From the NCBI GenBank assembly GCA_964344215.1, contig CAYFMP010000077.1, positions 1 to 17,561 on the forward strand: a stretch of DNA of 17,561 bases, given 5' to 3'. The position numbers were made by a program, and so were the translations under genes. This DNA comes from CAYFMP01 sp964344215. GTDB lineage: Bacteria; Pseudomonadota; Alphaproteobacteria; Rhodospirillales; Casp-alpha2. The notes under the pieces are model-generated. The model was not told the origin of the DNA. It did not search any database and saw only the letters and a program-made list of their open reading frames with translations. Below are positions 1 to 8,691 of this stretch, in pieces (position 1 is the stretch's first letter; every line of letters starts with the position of its first letter).

Positions 1-104
1 AATACAAAATATGGGAATCCCGTTTCGAGTCACCATCAATGTCGCCTGGTATAACAAGTTCGCATTCGGCGGCGTGCGCCGGCATCTGGTTGGAGCCGAA
101 CGCT

Positions 105-536
105 CTATCCGTACAGCGTCCGGGCGCGGGCCTCGAAGGCGGCGATCATGAGCTTGACCGCCTCGTTGAAGACGGCGCCGATGGCTTTCTGCATGATCCG
201 CGAGTGGAACTCGAAATCGACGAAGAAATCGATCTCGCACCCCCCTTCCCCATGCGGTTCGAACAGCCAGTGATTGTTCAGGTACTTGAACGGTCCCTCG
301 GCGTAGGCGACGTCGATCCGTGTCGGCCGATCCCAGGTGACGTGCGTCGTGAACTTCTCGCGGAACACCTTGAAGCCGATCACCATGTCGGCGTCCAGCG
401 TATCGTCGTGACGCTCCCTGAGCCGCGCGGCGACGCACCACGGCAGGAACTCCGGGTATTTCTCGACGCCGATGACCAGATCGAACATCTGTTCCGGCGA
501 ATAGGGCAGGATGCGCTTCTCGGCGTGGGTCGGCAT
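105..536 (-). CDS. COQ10/RatA-type START-domain protein (coenzyme Q-binding family)
   Basis: A 143-residue protein of the polyketide cyclase/START superfamily, in the branch shared by yeast Coq10 and bacterial RatA. The family usually has about 145-155 residues, so it looks full length. The N-terminal half has the typical 'VEKYPEFLPWC' stretch (about residues 24-34), followed by alternating beta strands and a C-terminal amphipathic helix ('FNEAVKLMIAAFEARA'). Members bind ubiquinone or a similar lipid in a helix-grip cavity and support respiratory quinone function. The toxin role described for E. coli RatA should not be assumed here. The start is 3 nt after the lipA stop, so the two are very probably cotranscribed and coupled. 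This lipA-COQ10 order is common in alphaproteobacteria. The family call is firm; the ligand is inferred. Confidence 0.9.
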   Translation of the reverse strand: MPTHAEKRILPYSPEQMFDLVIGVEKYPEFLPWCVAARLRERHDDTLDADMVIGFKVFREKFTTHVTWDRPTRIDVAYAEGPFKYLNNHWLFEPHGEGGCEIDFFVDFEFHSRIMQKAIGAVFNEAVKLMIAAFEARARTLYG

Positions 537-539
537 CCG

Positions 540-1490
540 TCAGGCGCGACCGAACTTGGCCCGCCGGGCCTCGCCGAGGGCGTCGAAGTCCTTGTCGGCG
601 TGATAGGAAGAACGGGTCAGCGGTGTCGAGGCGACCAGCAGGAACCCCTTGGAGAGCCCGATGGTCTTGTAGTCTTCGAACTCGTCCGGGGTCACGAAGC
701 GATCGACCGGTGCGTGGCGGGTGGTCGGCGCCAGATATTGGCCGATGGTCAGGAAATCGACGTCGGCCGAGCGCAGGTCGTCCATCACCTGCAACACCTC
801 GTCGCGCTCCTCGCCCAAGCCCACCATGATCCCCGATTTGGTGAACAGCGAAGGATCGATCCGCTTGGCGTCGTGAAGGATCTGCAGCGAATGAAAATAG
901 CGCGCGCCGGGACGGATCGACGGATACAAGCGCGGCACCGTTTCCAGGTTGTGGTTGAAGACGTCGGGGCCGGCCTCGACGACCGTTTCCAGGGCGCCGG
1001 GCTTGCCGCGGAAATCCGGCGTCAGCACCTCGATCGTGGTGCCGGGCGCGGCGTCGCGGACGCGCTCGATGCAGCGGGCGAACTGCTTGGCCCCGCCGTC
1101 GTCGAGATCGTCGCGGTCGACCGAGGTGACGACGATGTGGCGCATGCCCATCTCGGCCACCGATTGGGCGAGGTTGTCGGGCTCCATCGGGTTGACGGGA
1201 CCGGGCTTGCCGGTGGCGACGTTGCAAAAGGCGCAAGCCCGGGTGCAGATGTCGCCGAGGATCATCACCGTGGCGTGGCGGGCCGACCAGCACTCGCCGA
1301 TATTGGGACAGGCCGCTTCCTCGCACACCGTGTGAAGCCCCTTGTCGCGCATCAGCTTGCGGGTCTCGGCGTAGGCCTTCGACGTCGGCGCCTTGACGCG
1401 AATCCAGTCGGGCTTGCGCAGCACCGGGTTCTCCGGGTTGTTGGCCTTTTCCGGATGGCGGTGTTTGCGCAGGTTCTCGATGTTGATCAT
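540..1490 (-). CDS. lipA: Lipoyl synthase (radical SAM)
   Basis: Lipoyl synthase, 316 residues, normal length. It inserts two sulfur atoms into protein-bound octanoyl groups to make the lipoyl cofactor. Both iron-sulfur cluster motifs are visible: the auxiliary cluster C56-x4-C61-x5-C67 and the radical SAM C82-x3-C86-x2-C89. The C-terminal R-S-S-Y motif (about residues 293-296), whose serine ligates the auxiliary cluster in the family, is also present. The substrates sit in the same neighbourhood: lipoyl domains on PdhC and on PdhB. The ATG start at 1490 has no clear Shine-Dalgarno sequence. The upstream DNA belongs to an inserted AT-rich island, so lipA has lost its direct contact with lpdA and may rely on read-through or a new promoter. 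Identification is secure. Confidence 0.97.
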   Translation of the reverse strand: MINIENLRKHRHPEKANNPENPVLRKPDWIRVKAPTSKAYAETRKLMRDKGLHTVCEEAACPNIGECWSARHATVMILGDICTRACAFCNVATGKPGPVNPMEPDNLAQSVAEMGMRHIVVTSVDRDDLDDGGAKQFARCIERVRDAAPGTTIEVLTPDFRGKPGALETVVEAGPDVFNHNLETVPRLYPSIRPGARYFHSLQILHDAKRIDPSLFTKSGIMVGLGEERDEVLQVMDDLRSADVDFLTIGQYLAPTTRHAPVDRFVTPDEFEDYKTIGLSKGFLLVASTPLTRSSYHADKDFDALGEARRAKFGRA

Positions 1491-1547
1491 CGGAGGGTGA
1501 ACCCGGTGAATCTGTTCGGTCTTACAGCGGCGAAAAGAATCGATATG

Positions 1548-2096
1548 TTATTGACCTTCGTCATGGTCAAATTGACCAGATGAATTACCGCTATCGGCCA
1601 AGCCTCCGGCTTCCTCGTACGCTTTGTTTCTTCTCTCGGCGTAATCTTGCGCTTCCTTTAAGACTTCCTCCGACACAAGAGTCTTATCATCGGATTTAAC
1701 CTCTAAAAGATTGTAACCGTGTAGTCCCTGCGACCGGCTCAAATCTGCGCCTCTTAAATCAGTGCCACGCATTTTCGTAGATGAAAAATCGGTATCCACC
1801 AACTTAGCGCCGGAAAACACAGCTAGATCAAGATTGGTGCCGTTCAAACAAGCATTAGTAAGATCGGCTCCAGAGAAATTGGCTCCTTGAAGATCGGCAC
1901 CTGCAAAGTTGGCATTGGTCAACAGTGCATTGGAAAAATCAGAATTTGATAAGTTGGCTTGCCGAAAATCGGCATTGACCAAATATGAGTTAGGAAAACG
2001 CGCAGATGGAATTTGGGCTCCGTGGAGGTCGAGTTCGAACACTTCACCTCCTGGAGTGATGAATGGTGTTTGTAAATTCGTTGCCGTATTTTCCAT
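1548..2096 (-). CDS. Pentapeptide-repeat protein (second gene of an inserted pair)
   Basis: A 182-residue protein. Residues about 22-125 form a run of A(D/N)Lxx-type pentapeptide repeats, for example 'NADFRQANLSNSDFSNALL' and 'FAGADLQGANFSGADL'. Such repeats predict a right-handed quadrilateral beta-helix. No enzyme motif is visible. The C-terminal tail (about 140-182) is charged and probably helical ('EEVLKEAQDYAERRNKAYEEAGG'). The start ATG lies 11 nt after the stop of the upstream gene, and a TAAGG overlapping that stop can serve as ribosome binding site, so translation is probably coupled. In many known proteins a segment like the upstream gene product is fused in front of pentapeptide repeats, so this looks like the C-terminal half of a split protein. 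The gene is distinctly more AT-rich than its neighbours, which suggests horizontal acquisition. The function is unknown; gyrase protection as in Qnr/MfpA is not supported. Confidence 0.85.
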   Translation of the reverse strand: MENTATNLQTPFITPGGEVFELDLHGAQIPSARFPNSYLVNADFRQANLSNSDFSNALLTNANFAGADLQGANFSGADLTNACLNGTNLDLAVFSGAKLVDTDFSSTKMRGTDLRGADLSRSQGLHGYNLLEVKSDDKTLVSEEVLKEAQDYAERRNKAYEEAGGLADSGNSSGQFDHDEGQ

Positions 2097-2107
2097 TGGT
2101 GAGAACC

Positions 2108-2500
2108 TTATTGTTGTAGGCGCTTGCCAAGAGCGTTCAATGCTTCTTGGACATCGTCTTCCTGGGATGCCGCCGGTTCATCTTCTGTCTGATCTCTTAC
2201 GAAAGCCGCCATCACCATTAAAATCGGCTTCGAAAACTCGGGGTAATCCGCTTCCAACTGACGTAAAGTATATATTGCACCTAACCTCACCTCCAACTTT
2301 CCGTCGCCAAGAAGCTCAACAGCCTTTCTGAACAACTCCGTGGCGTAACTTCGATCCGCCAATTTTGCTTGCGACTGTGCAGCAGTCGCCTGTCTCGACA
2401 GAGAAATCCCGCGCCACAGAGCGATGGCTATACCAAGAAAGCCACCCGCTACGATCGCGTAGTTGCGGATGATCTCGCTGATTGCAAGGTGTGCATTCAT
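2108..2500 (-). CDS. Membrane-anchored N-terminal half of a split pentapeptide-repeat protein
   Basis: A 130-residue protein. It has one hydrophobic segment (about residues 12-32, 'NYAIVAGGFLGIAIALW'), then a short coiled region, then a conserved-looking block 'ELFRKAVELLGDGKLEVRLG' followed by 'AIYTLRQLEADYPEFSK' and 'DVQEALNALGKR'. From family knowledge, this block (R/L-F-x-KAve-LG...vRLGaIY-L..L) usually lies between a transmembrane helix and C-terminal pentapeptide repeats in one polypeptide. Here it ends in a stop, and the repeats are in the next gene, in another frame, 11 nt away. The most likely reading is a two-gene version or an old gene fission. The ATG at 2500 has no strong ribosome binding site. 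It follows a good promoter and shares the AT-rich composition of the island. Confidence 0.8.
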   Translation of the reverse strand: MNAHLAISEIIRNYAIVAGGFLGIAIALWRGISLSRQATAAQSQAKLADRSYATELFRKAVELLGDGKLEVRLGAIYTLRQLEADYPEFSKPILMVMAAFVRDQTEDEPAASQEDDVQEALNALGKRLQQ

Positions 2501-2503
2501 ATT

Positions 2504-2545
2504 ATGCTTTTACGAGAAATTTATAGGGAATCCAACGTAAAGCAT
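2504..2545. repeat. Inverted repeat around the island promoter (possible operator)
   Basis: The arms are ATGCTTTTAC (2504-2513) and GTAAAGCAT (2537-2545). They are reverse complements apart from one extra T. They surround the -10 element and part of the spacer of the promoter for the 2108-2500 gene, where a repressor could act. The arms are short, so an operator role is only inferred. Confidence 0.4.
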
Positions 2546-2548
2546 CAA
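2520..2548 (-). promoter_or_regulatory. Sigma70-like promoter of the pentapeptide island
   Basis: On the minus strand, TTGATG (2548-2543) is followed by a 17-nt spacer and TATAAA (2525-2520). This is four of six and five of six matches to the -35 and -10 consensus. Transcription would start near 2513, about a dozen bases before the ATG at 2500. The promoter lies between the lpdA stop and the island genes, so the island can be expressed apart from the pdh operon. Confidence 0.55.
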
Positions 2549-2561
2549 AAGGGATAAATCG

Positions 2562-3965
2562 TCAGAAGTGTATGGCCCGGCCGTAGGCGGCCAGCACCGA
2601 TTCGTGCATCATCTCCGATAATGTGGGGTGCGGGAAGACCGCGTGCATCAGTTCGGCCTCGGTCGTTTCCAGGCCGATGGCGACAACGAACCCCTGGATC
2701 AGTTCGGTGACCTCGGCGCCGACCATGTGAGCACCCAGCAATTGCCCGGTTTTTTGATCGAAGATGGTCTTGACGAGGCCGTCCGGCTCGCCCAAGGCGA
2801 TCGCCTTGCCGTTGGCCAGGAACGGGAAGCGGCCGACGTAAATTTGATGGCCTGCCTCCTTTGCCGCCGCTTCGGTGAGGCCGACGCTGGCGATCTGCGG
2901 ATGGCAATAGGTGCAGCCCGGGATGCGGCTCTTGTCGAGGGGGTGGACGCCTTCGAGGCCGACTATCTTCTCGATGCAGACGACGCCCTCGTGCTCCGCC
3001 TTATGGGCCAGCATCGGCGGCCCGGCGACATCGCCTATAGCGTAGACGCCGGGCTCGGCGGTGCGTGAATATTCGTCGGTGACGATGCTGCCGCGATCGG
3101 TCTTGACCTCGGTCGTCTCAAGGCCGACGTCCTCGATGTTGCCGACGACGCCGACCGCCGAGATGACCTTCTCGACCTTGATGTCGTGGGTCTTGCCGTC
3201 GGCGTCCTCGACCGTGCAGGCGACGCTCCTGGCCGATTTCTTCAGTCCCGTCACCTTCGCCCCGCTGATGATCGTCATGCCCTGCTTCTCGAACTGCTTG
3301 CGGGCGATGTCGGCGATCTCGGCGTCCTCGACGGGAAGGATCTGCGGCAACACCTCGACCACGGTGACATCCGCGCCCATGGCGTTGTAGAAGCTGGCGA
3401 ACTCGATGCCGATGGCGCCCGAGCCGATAACCAGCAACGATTTCGGGATCGACTTCGGCACCATTGCCTCGAAATACGTCCACACCTGCTTGCCGTCCGG
3501 TTCCAGCCCCGGCAGAGTGCGCGGCCGCGCTCCGGTGGCGACGATGACGTGCTTGCCCGTGAGGCTGGGCAGGGCCTTGCCGTCCTTCGATACATCCACG
3601 CGGCCGGGGCCGTTCAGTTTGGCCTCGCCGTCGACCACCGTCACCTTGTTTTTCTTCAACAGATGCGCGACGCCGTTGTTCAACTGCTTCGACACGGCGC
3701 GCGAGCGGGCGACGATCTTGGCGGCGTCGAAACCGATGCCCTTGGCCGAAAGCCCGTAGTCCTCGGCGTGGTTCATGTAGTGGAAGATTTCGGCCGAGCG
3801 CAGCAGCGCCTTGGTCGGAATGCAGCCCCAGTTGAGGCAGATGCCGCCCAGATGCTGCTTCTCGACGACGCAGGTCTTGAGACCCAACTGCGCAGCGCGG
3901 ATGGCGGTCACGTAGCCGCCCGGCCCGCCGCCGATGATGATGACGTCGAAGCTGGTCTCGGCCAT
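2562..3965 (-). CDS. lpdA: Dihydrolipoyl dehydrogenase (E3 of pyruvate dehydrogenase)
   Basis: A 467-residue flavoprotein that reoxidises dihydrolipoyl groups of E2 and passes electrons through FAD to NAD+. It shows the FAD-binding G12-x-G-x2-G17, the redox-active disulfide in 'GGICLNWGCIPTK' (C43, C48), an NAD-binding 'GSGAIGIEFASFY' glycine motif near residue 180, an 'YAIGDV' FAD contact around residue 310, and the C-terminal catalytic H446-P-T-x-S-E451. Length is standard. The start is 3 nt downstream of the cupin stop, and pdhC lies before that, so this is the operon's own E3. Identification is secure. Confidence 0.97.
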   Translation of the reverse strand: MAETSFDVIIIGGGPGGYVTAIRAAQLGLKTCVVEKQHLGGICLNWGCIPTKALLRSAEIFHYMNHAEDYGLSAKGIGFDAAKIVARSRAVSKQLNNGVAHLLKKNKVTVVDGEAKLNGPGRVDVSKDGKALPSLTGKHVIVATGARPRTLPGLEPDGKQVWTYFEAMVPKSIPKSLLVIGSGAIGIEFASFYNAMGADVTVVEVLPQILPVEDAEIADIARKQFEKQGMTIISGAKVTGLKKSARSVACTVEDADGKTHDIKVEKVISAVGVVGNIEDVGLETTEVKTDRGSIVTDEYSRTAEPGVYAIGDVAGPPMLAHKAEHEGVVCIEKIVGLEGVHPLDKSRIPGCTYCHPQIASVGLTEAAAKEAGHQIYVGRFPFLANGKAIALGEPDGLVKTIFDQKTGQLLGAHMVGAEVTELIQGFVVAIGLETTEAELMHAVFPHPTLSEMMHESVLAAYGRAIHF

Positions 3966-3968
3966 CGC

Positions 3969-4328
3969 CTACAACCTCTCCATCTCGGCGACCGTCTGTT
4001 CGCCGCCGGCGTCGCCGGTGTTGACGACGGAACTCTTCTCGAGGAGCAGCACCCGGCATTCGTCCTCGGCCGACGGCTTGTGTTCGACGCCCTTCGGGAC
4101 GACCAGCATCTCGCCTTCCTTGAGATTGACGGTGCGGTCGCGAAAGGCGATGTCGAGCGATCCCTTGACGACCAGGAACATCTCGTCCTCGTCGTCGTGC
4201 TTGTGCCACACGAACTCGCCCTTCAGCTTGGCCAGCCGCACCTCGTAATCGTCGACAGCGCCGATTACCTTCGGGCTCCAATGATCGTCGAAGGCGGCGA
4301 ATTTCTCATCGAGATTGACCTTTTCCAA
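3969..4328 (-). CDS. Small single-domain cupin protein inside the pdh operon
   Basis: A 119-residue conserved-barrel cupin. Motif 1 has H42-x-H44 with acidic E49 ('VWHKHDDEDEMFLVVKG'). Motif 2 is 'GEMLVVPKGVEHKP' with H83. Together these give the usual 2-His/Glu/His metal site, so a divalent metal is likely. It starts 16 nt after pdhC and ends 3 nt before lpdA, so it must be cotranscribed with E2 and E3. Related small cupins are widespread and mostly uncharacterised; substrate and role are unknown. No signal peptide or membrane segment is seen. A sensor or binding role for a small acid is possible but is speculation. Confidence 0.88.
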   Translation of the reverse strand: MEKVNLDEKFAAFDDHWSPKVIGAVDDYEVRLAKLKGEFVWHKHDDEDEMFLVVKGSLDIAFRDRTVNLKEGEMLVVPKGVEHKPSAEDECRVLLLEKSSVVNTGDAGGEQTVAEMERL

Positions 4329-4344
4329 AGCACACCCCTCCGGG

Positions 4345-5670
4345 CTACAACAGCATGGTCAGCGGGTCTTCGATCAACGGCTTGAAGGCGGCCAGGAACT
4401 CGGCCCCGACGGCGCCGTCGACGACCCGGTGATCGACCGACAGCGTACACGTCATCACCGTCGCCGCCGCCAGCGCCCCGTCACGGACGACCGGGCGTTG
4501 CTCGCCGGCGCCGACGGCCAGGATGCAGCCTTGCGGCGGGTTGATGATGGCGGCGAAGTCCCTGATCCCGTACATGCCGAGGTTGGAGACCGTGAAGGTG
4601 CCGCCCTGGTACTCCTCGGGTTGTAGCTTGCCTTCGCGGGCGCGCCCGGCCAGTTCCTTCATCTCGGTCGAAATTTCGATCAACCCCTTGGCGTTGGCGC
4701 CGCGGACGACCGGCGTGATCAAGCCGCCGGCGACGGCGACGGCGACCGAGACGTCGGCTCGTTCGAAGCGCAGGATGGCGTCGTCCGTCCACATGGCGTT
4801 GGCGGCCGGCACCCGCATCAGGGCCAGCGCCGCCGCCCTGATGATGAAGTCGTTGACCGAGAACCTGTATGCCCCCTCGCCCTCGGGCGAGCGCGCGTTC
4901 AGTTCGGCCCGCATCGCCAGCAGCTTATCCAGTTCGCAGTCGACGCTCAGGTAGAAATGCGGCACATGCTGCTTGGACTCGGTTAGGCGCTGGGCCACCA
5001 CCTTGCGCATGGTCGAGTTGGGCAGTTCCACGTAGGGCGGCAAACCCGGCAGGTCGCCGGAGACGGGCGGCGGCGCGGTGGGCTGGGCGGCGGCCGGGCG
5101 GGGAGCGCCACCGGCCAGCGCCGATTCGACGTCGGCCTTGACGATGCGCCCGCGCGGTCCGGAACCGGTGATCGCCGCCAGCTCGAGGCCGCCCTGCTCG
5201 GCGAGACGGCGGGCCAGCGGACTGGCGAAGACGCGATCGCCTTTGGGCGGGGCTGCCGGCGGCGGCGAAGCTGGGGCCGGAGCCGGCGCAGCAGCGGGAG
5301 GAGGCGCGGGAGCCGCCGGAGGTTGAGGTTCGGCGGACGGTTGCGGGGCGGCTTCCGGGGTCGGGGCTGGTGTAGCGGATGGTTGCGGGGCGGCGATGTC
5401 GACGGTATCGAGGGCGGAGGCGTCCTCGCCGTCCTCCAACAGCAAGGCGATCGGCTGGTTGACGGCGACGCCGTCGGTGCCTTCGGCGACCAGAATCCGC
5501 CCCAGAACCCCTTCGTCGACGGCTTCCACCTCCATGGTCGCCTTGTCGGTCTCGATCTCGGCCAGGACGTCGCCGCTGGTGACGGTGTCGCCCTCGCTCT
5601 TCGCCCATTTGGCAAGCTTGCCCTCGGTCATGGTCGGCGACAGGGCCGGCATCAGGACTTGGATGGGCAT
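4345..5670 (-). CDS. pdhC: Dihydrolipoamide acetyltransferase (E2 of pyruvate dehydrogenase)
   Basis: The 441-residue E2 core of pyruvate dehydrogenase, which transfers acetyl groups from lipoyl to CoA. Domains in order: one lipoyl domain (about 1-80, lipoylated K43 in 'ETDKATMEVEA'); a long Pro/Ala linker (about 93-145); a peripheral-subunit binding domain (about 148-185, 'FASPLARRLAEQ' and 'GSGPRGRIVKADVE'); and the catalytic domain (about 210-441) ending in the D-H-R-V-V-D-G motif with H414 and D418. One lipoyl domain plus the lipoyl domain on PdhB is the usual alphaproteobacterial arrangement. The gene starts 26 nt after pdhB. The Shine-Dalgarno sequence is weak (AGGGG about 15 nt upstream). 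Identification is secure; 'aceF/pdhC' naming varies. Confidence 0.96.
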   Translation of the reverse strand: MPIQVLMPALSPTMTEGKLAKWAKSEGDTVTSGDVLAEIETDKATMEVEAVDEGVLGRILVAEGTDGVAVNQPIALLLEDGEDASALDTVDIAAPQPSATPAPTPEAAPQPSAEPQPPAAPAPPPAAAPAPAPASPPPAAPPKGDRVFASPLARRLAEQGGLELAAITGSGPRGRIVKADVESALAGGAPRPAAAQPTAPPPVSGDLPGLPPYVELPNSTMRKVVAQRLTESKQHVPHFYLSVDCELDKLLAMRAELNARSPEGEGAYRFSVNDFIIRAAALALMRVPAANAMWTDDAILRFERADVSVAVAVAGGLITPVVRGANAKGLIEISTEMKELAGRAREGKLQPEEYQGGTFTVSNLGMYGIRDFAAIINPPQGCILAVGAGEQRPVVRDGALAAATVMTCTLSVDHRVVDGAVGAEFLAAFKPLIEDPLTMLL

Positions 5671-5696
5671 AACGTGCTTCTAAACCCCTCTGCGCC

Positions 5697-7076
<1,380 letters not shown>

Positions 7077-7080
7077 CCGC

Positions 7081-8151
7081 TCAGGCCTCCACCAGGACGT
7101 CGGTATAGAGCTCGGCGGCGTCCGGCTCTTCGCTCTGCTGGGCGAACTCGGCGGCTGCCGTGACGACGGATTTGACGTCCTTGTCGAGCTCCTTCAATTG
7201 CGCTTCGTCGGCGGCCTTGGTCTTGACGATCCTGTCCCGGAGGTTGTCGATGGGGTCGCTCTCGCGGCGGATTTTCGAGACCTCTTCCTTGTCGCGATAC
7301 TTGGCCGGATCGGACATCGAGTGGCCGCGGTAGCGGTAAGTTTTCATCTCGAGAATGAACGGCCCCTTGTCGGCGCGGCACCAAGCCGCCGCATTCTCGG
7401 CTGCCGCCTTGACCTCGAGCACGTCCATACCGTCGACCTGCGCACCCGGAATGCCGAAGGAATCGCCGCGCTGGTACAGCTCGGTGGTGGCCGAGGCGCG
7501 TTCGACGGCGGTTCCCATGCCGTAGCGGTTGTTCTCAATGACGTAGATCACCGGCAGCTTCCACAAGGACGCCATGTTGAAGGCCTCGTAGATCTGGCCC
7601 TGGTTGATGGCGCCGTCGCCGCAATAGGCATGGGCGACGCCGCCGTCGCCACGGTAGCGATGGGCGAAGGCAAGGCCGGTACCCAACGGAATCTGGGCGC
7701 CGACGATGCCATGGCCGCCGTAGAAATTCTTTTCGCGGCTGAACATGTGCATGGAGCCGCCCTTGCCCTTCGAGTAGCCGCCGCGCCGCCCGGTCAGTTC
7801 GGCCATGACGCCCTTCGGGTCCATGCCGCAGGCCAGCATGTGGCCGTGGTCTCGGTACGAGGTAATGACGCTGTCGCCTGCGCCGGCCGCTGCCTGCATA
7901 CCGACGACGACCGCTTCCTGGCCGATGTAGAGGTGACAGAAGCCGCCGATCAGGCCCATGCCGTAGAGCTGCCCGGCCTTCTCCTCGAAGCGGCGGATGA
8001 GCAGCATCTGGCGGTAGTAGTCGAGTAGTTCGTCGGCGCCGACGGCGGCCGATTTAGCGGCCGCCGGTCTTTTCTTCGATGTCGTTTTCGGGGCCCTGCC
8101 GGGAGCCTTCTTGGCGGCTTTCTTGGCAGGCGATTTCGCGGGCTTGGCCAT
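7081..8151 (-). CDS. pdhA: Pyruvate dehydrogenase E1 alpha subunit
   Basis: A 356-residue E1 alpha subunit. The thiamine diphosphate motif GDG...NN is present ('GDGAINQGQIYEAFNMASLW' and, further on, 'IENNRYGMG'). The 'YRYRGHSMSDPAKYR' loop seen near the active site in the family is also there. The open frame extends upstream to 8196, but the ATG at 8151 is preferred: GGAGGA lies 4-5 nt before it, and the upstream 15 residues are not E1-like. The first 35 residues are an unusual Lys/Ala/Pro-rich basic tail (five K-K pairs or near pairs) before the domain begins at 'ADELLDYYRQML'. This is the first pdh gene; the possible promoter lies about 75-100 nt upstream. Confidence 0.95.
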   Translation of the reverse strand: MAKPAKSPAKKAAKKAPGRAPKTTSKKRPAAAKSAAVGADELLDYYRQMLLIRRFEEKAGQLYGMGLIGGFCHLYIGQEAVVVGMQAAAGAGDSVITSYRDHGHMLACGMDPKGVMAELTGRRGGYSKGKGGSMHMFSREKNFYGGHGIVGAQIPLGTGLAFAHRYRGDGGVAHAYCGDGAINQGQIYEAFNMASLWKLPVIYVIENNRYGMGTAVERASATTELYQRGDSFGIPGAQVDGMDVLEVKAAAENAAAWCRADKGPFILEMKTYRYRGHSMSDPAKYRDKEEVSKIRRESDPIDNLRDRIVKTKAADEAQLKELDKDVKSVVTAAAEFAQQSEEPDAAELYTDVLVEA

Positions 8152-8222
8152 CGATCCTCCCGGTCCGTCTCTCTGTGGGGCGCCGGGCCGTCCCAACCGG
8201 CGCGGTGACGAACACGGGGATC

Positions 8223-8251
8223 AAAGTAATGCAGCGGCGAATCCATTACAA
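8223..8251 (-). promoter_or_regulatory. Possible promoter of the pdh operon
   Basis: On the minus strand, TTGTAA (8251-8246) is followed by a 17-nt spacer and TACTTT (8228-8223). This is a moderate match to the sigma70 consensus (four and three of six). It lies in the 186-bp gap between the upstream ABM-like gene and pdhA, the only sizeable gap in this operon. Read-through from ftsB and the ABM genes remains possible. Confidence 0.3.
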
Positions 8252-8337
8252 GGAACGGCGCCGCCAAACCGGCATTTCGCAAGAACGCTTAACGGAATAC
8301 CGGTTAACGAGAACGATTCGGTCCTGCTGCCGTCCGT

Positions 8338-8691
8338 TCAGGCAACTTTCTGATGGGCGTTCCTGATCACCGCCGGCTGTTCGTCGAGCCACGGCCACAG
8401 GCAGCCGCACGGGCCGAGGCAGGCGTCCAGGCCAATCTTGTGCGGCACCAGCTCGCGAGCCTTGTCGAGCCACGCGGTCATGGCACCGTAGGTTTCCCAA
8501 TAGGCGACCTTGACAGGGCAGCCGTCGGCATCCCGTTCGTCCTCGAAGCCGATAAAGCCGTTCTGCAGGATGGCGACGGAGACGACAGTAGCCAGCGCCT
8601 CGCCGTAGAGCCCGGCGTCCATTTCGGGCGTCGGCGTCGCGTAGACGGTGGCGTAGAACGGCGGCCTTCTGGTTTCAACCAATCTGCTCAT
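8338..8691 (-). CDS. ABM-like dimeric alpha/beta-barrel protein, Cys-rich paralogue
   Basis: A 117-residue protein that resembles the antibiotic-biosynthesis-monooxygenase (ABM)/Dabb fold. It shares with the upstream gene product the blocks 'RRPPFYATVYA', 'NGFIGFEDERDADGCPVKVAYW' and 'ETYGAMTAWLDKA', so the two are tandem paralogues. It has lost the C-terminal membrane segment of its neighbour. It has gained a cluster of cysteines near residues 93-101 (C-x3-C-x-C within 'DACLGPCGCLWPW'). The start ATG overlaps the end of the upstream gene by 17 nt, which suggests translational coupling. ABM-fold proteins range from heme-degrading enzymes to non-enzymatic proteins. No catalytic assignment is possible here. 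Confidence 0.78.
   Translation of the reverse strand: MSRLVETRRPPFYATVYATPTPEMDAGLYGEALATVVSVAILQNGFIGFEDERDADGCPVKVAYWETYGAMTAWLDKARELVPHKIGLDACLGPCGCLWPWLDEQPAVIRNAHQKVA

Noticed and set aside
1..104. RNA gene, terminator or further gene downstream of the COQ10-like gene
   Set aside because: I see only a short GC hairpin (CGGCG-N5-CGCCG) without a T tract, and no tRNA-like or coding pattern. No CRISPR array, tRNA or rRNA is seen anywhere in the window.
39..1583. Long plus-strand open frame of 514 codons antisense to lipA and the COQ10-like gene
   Set aside because: It is a shadow of GC-rich minus-strand genes whose motifs are unmistakable; its own translation shows no family pattern.
3186..4385. 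399-codon plus-strand frame antisense to lpdA and the cupin
   Set aside because: It is a shadow frame; the opposite strand carries complete catalytic motifs of both genes.
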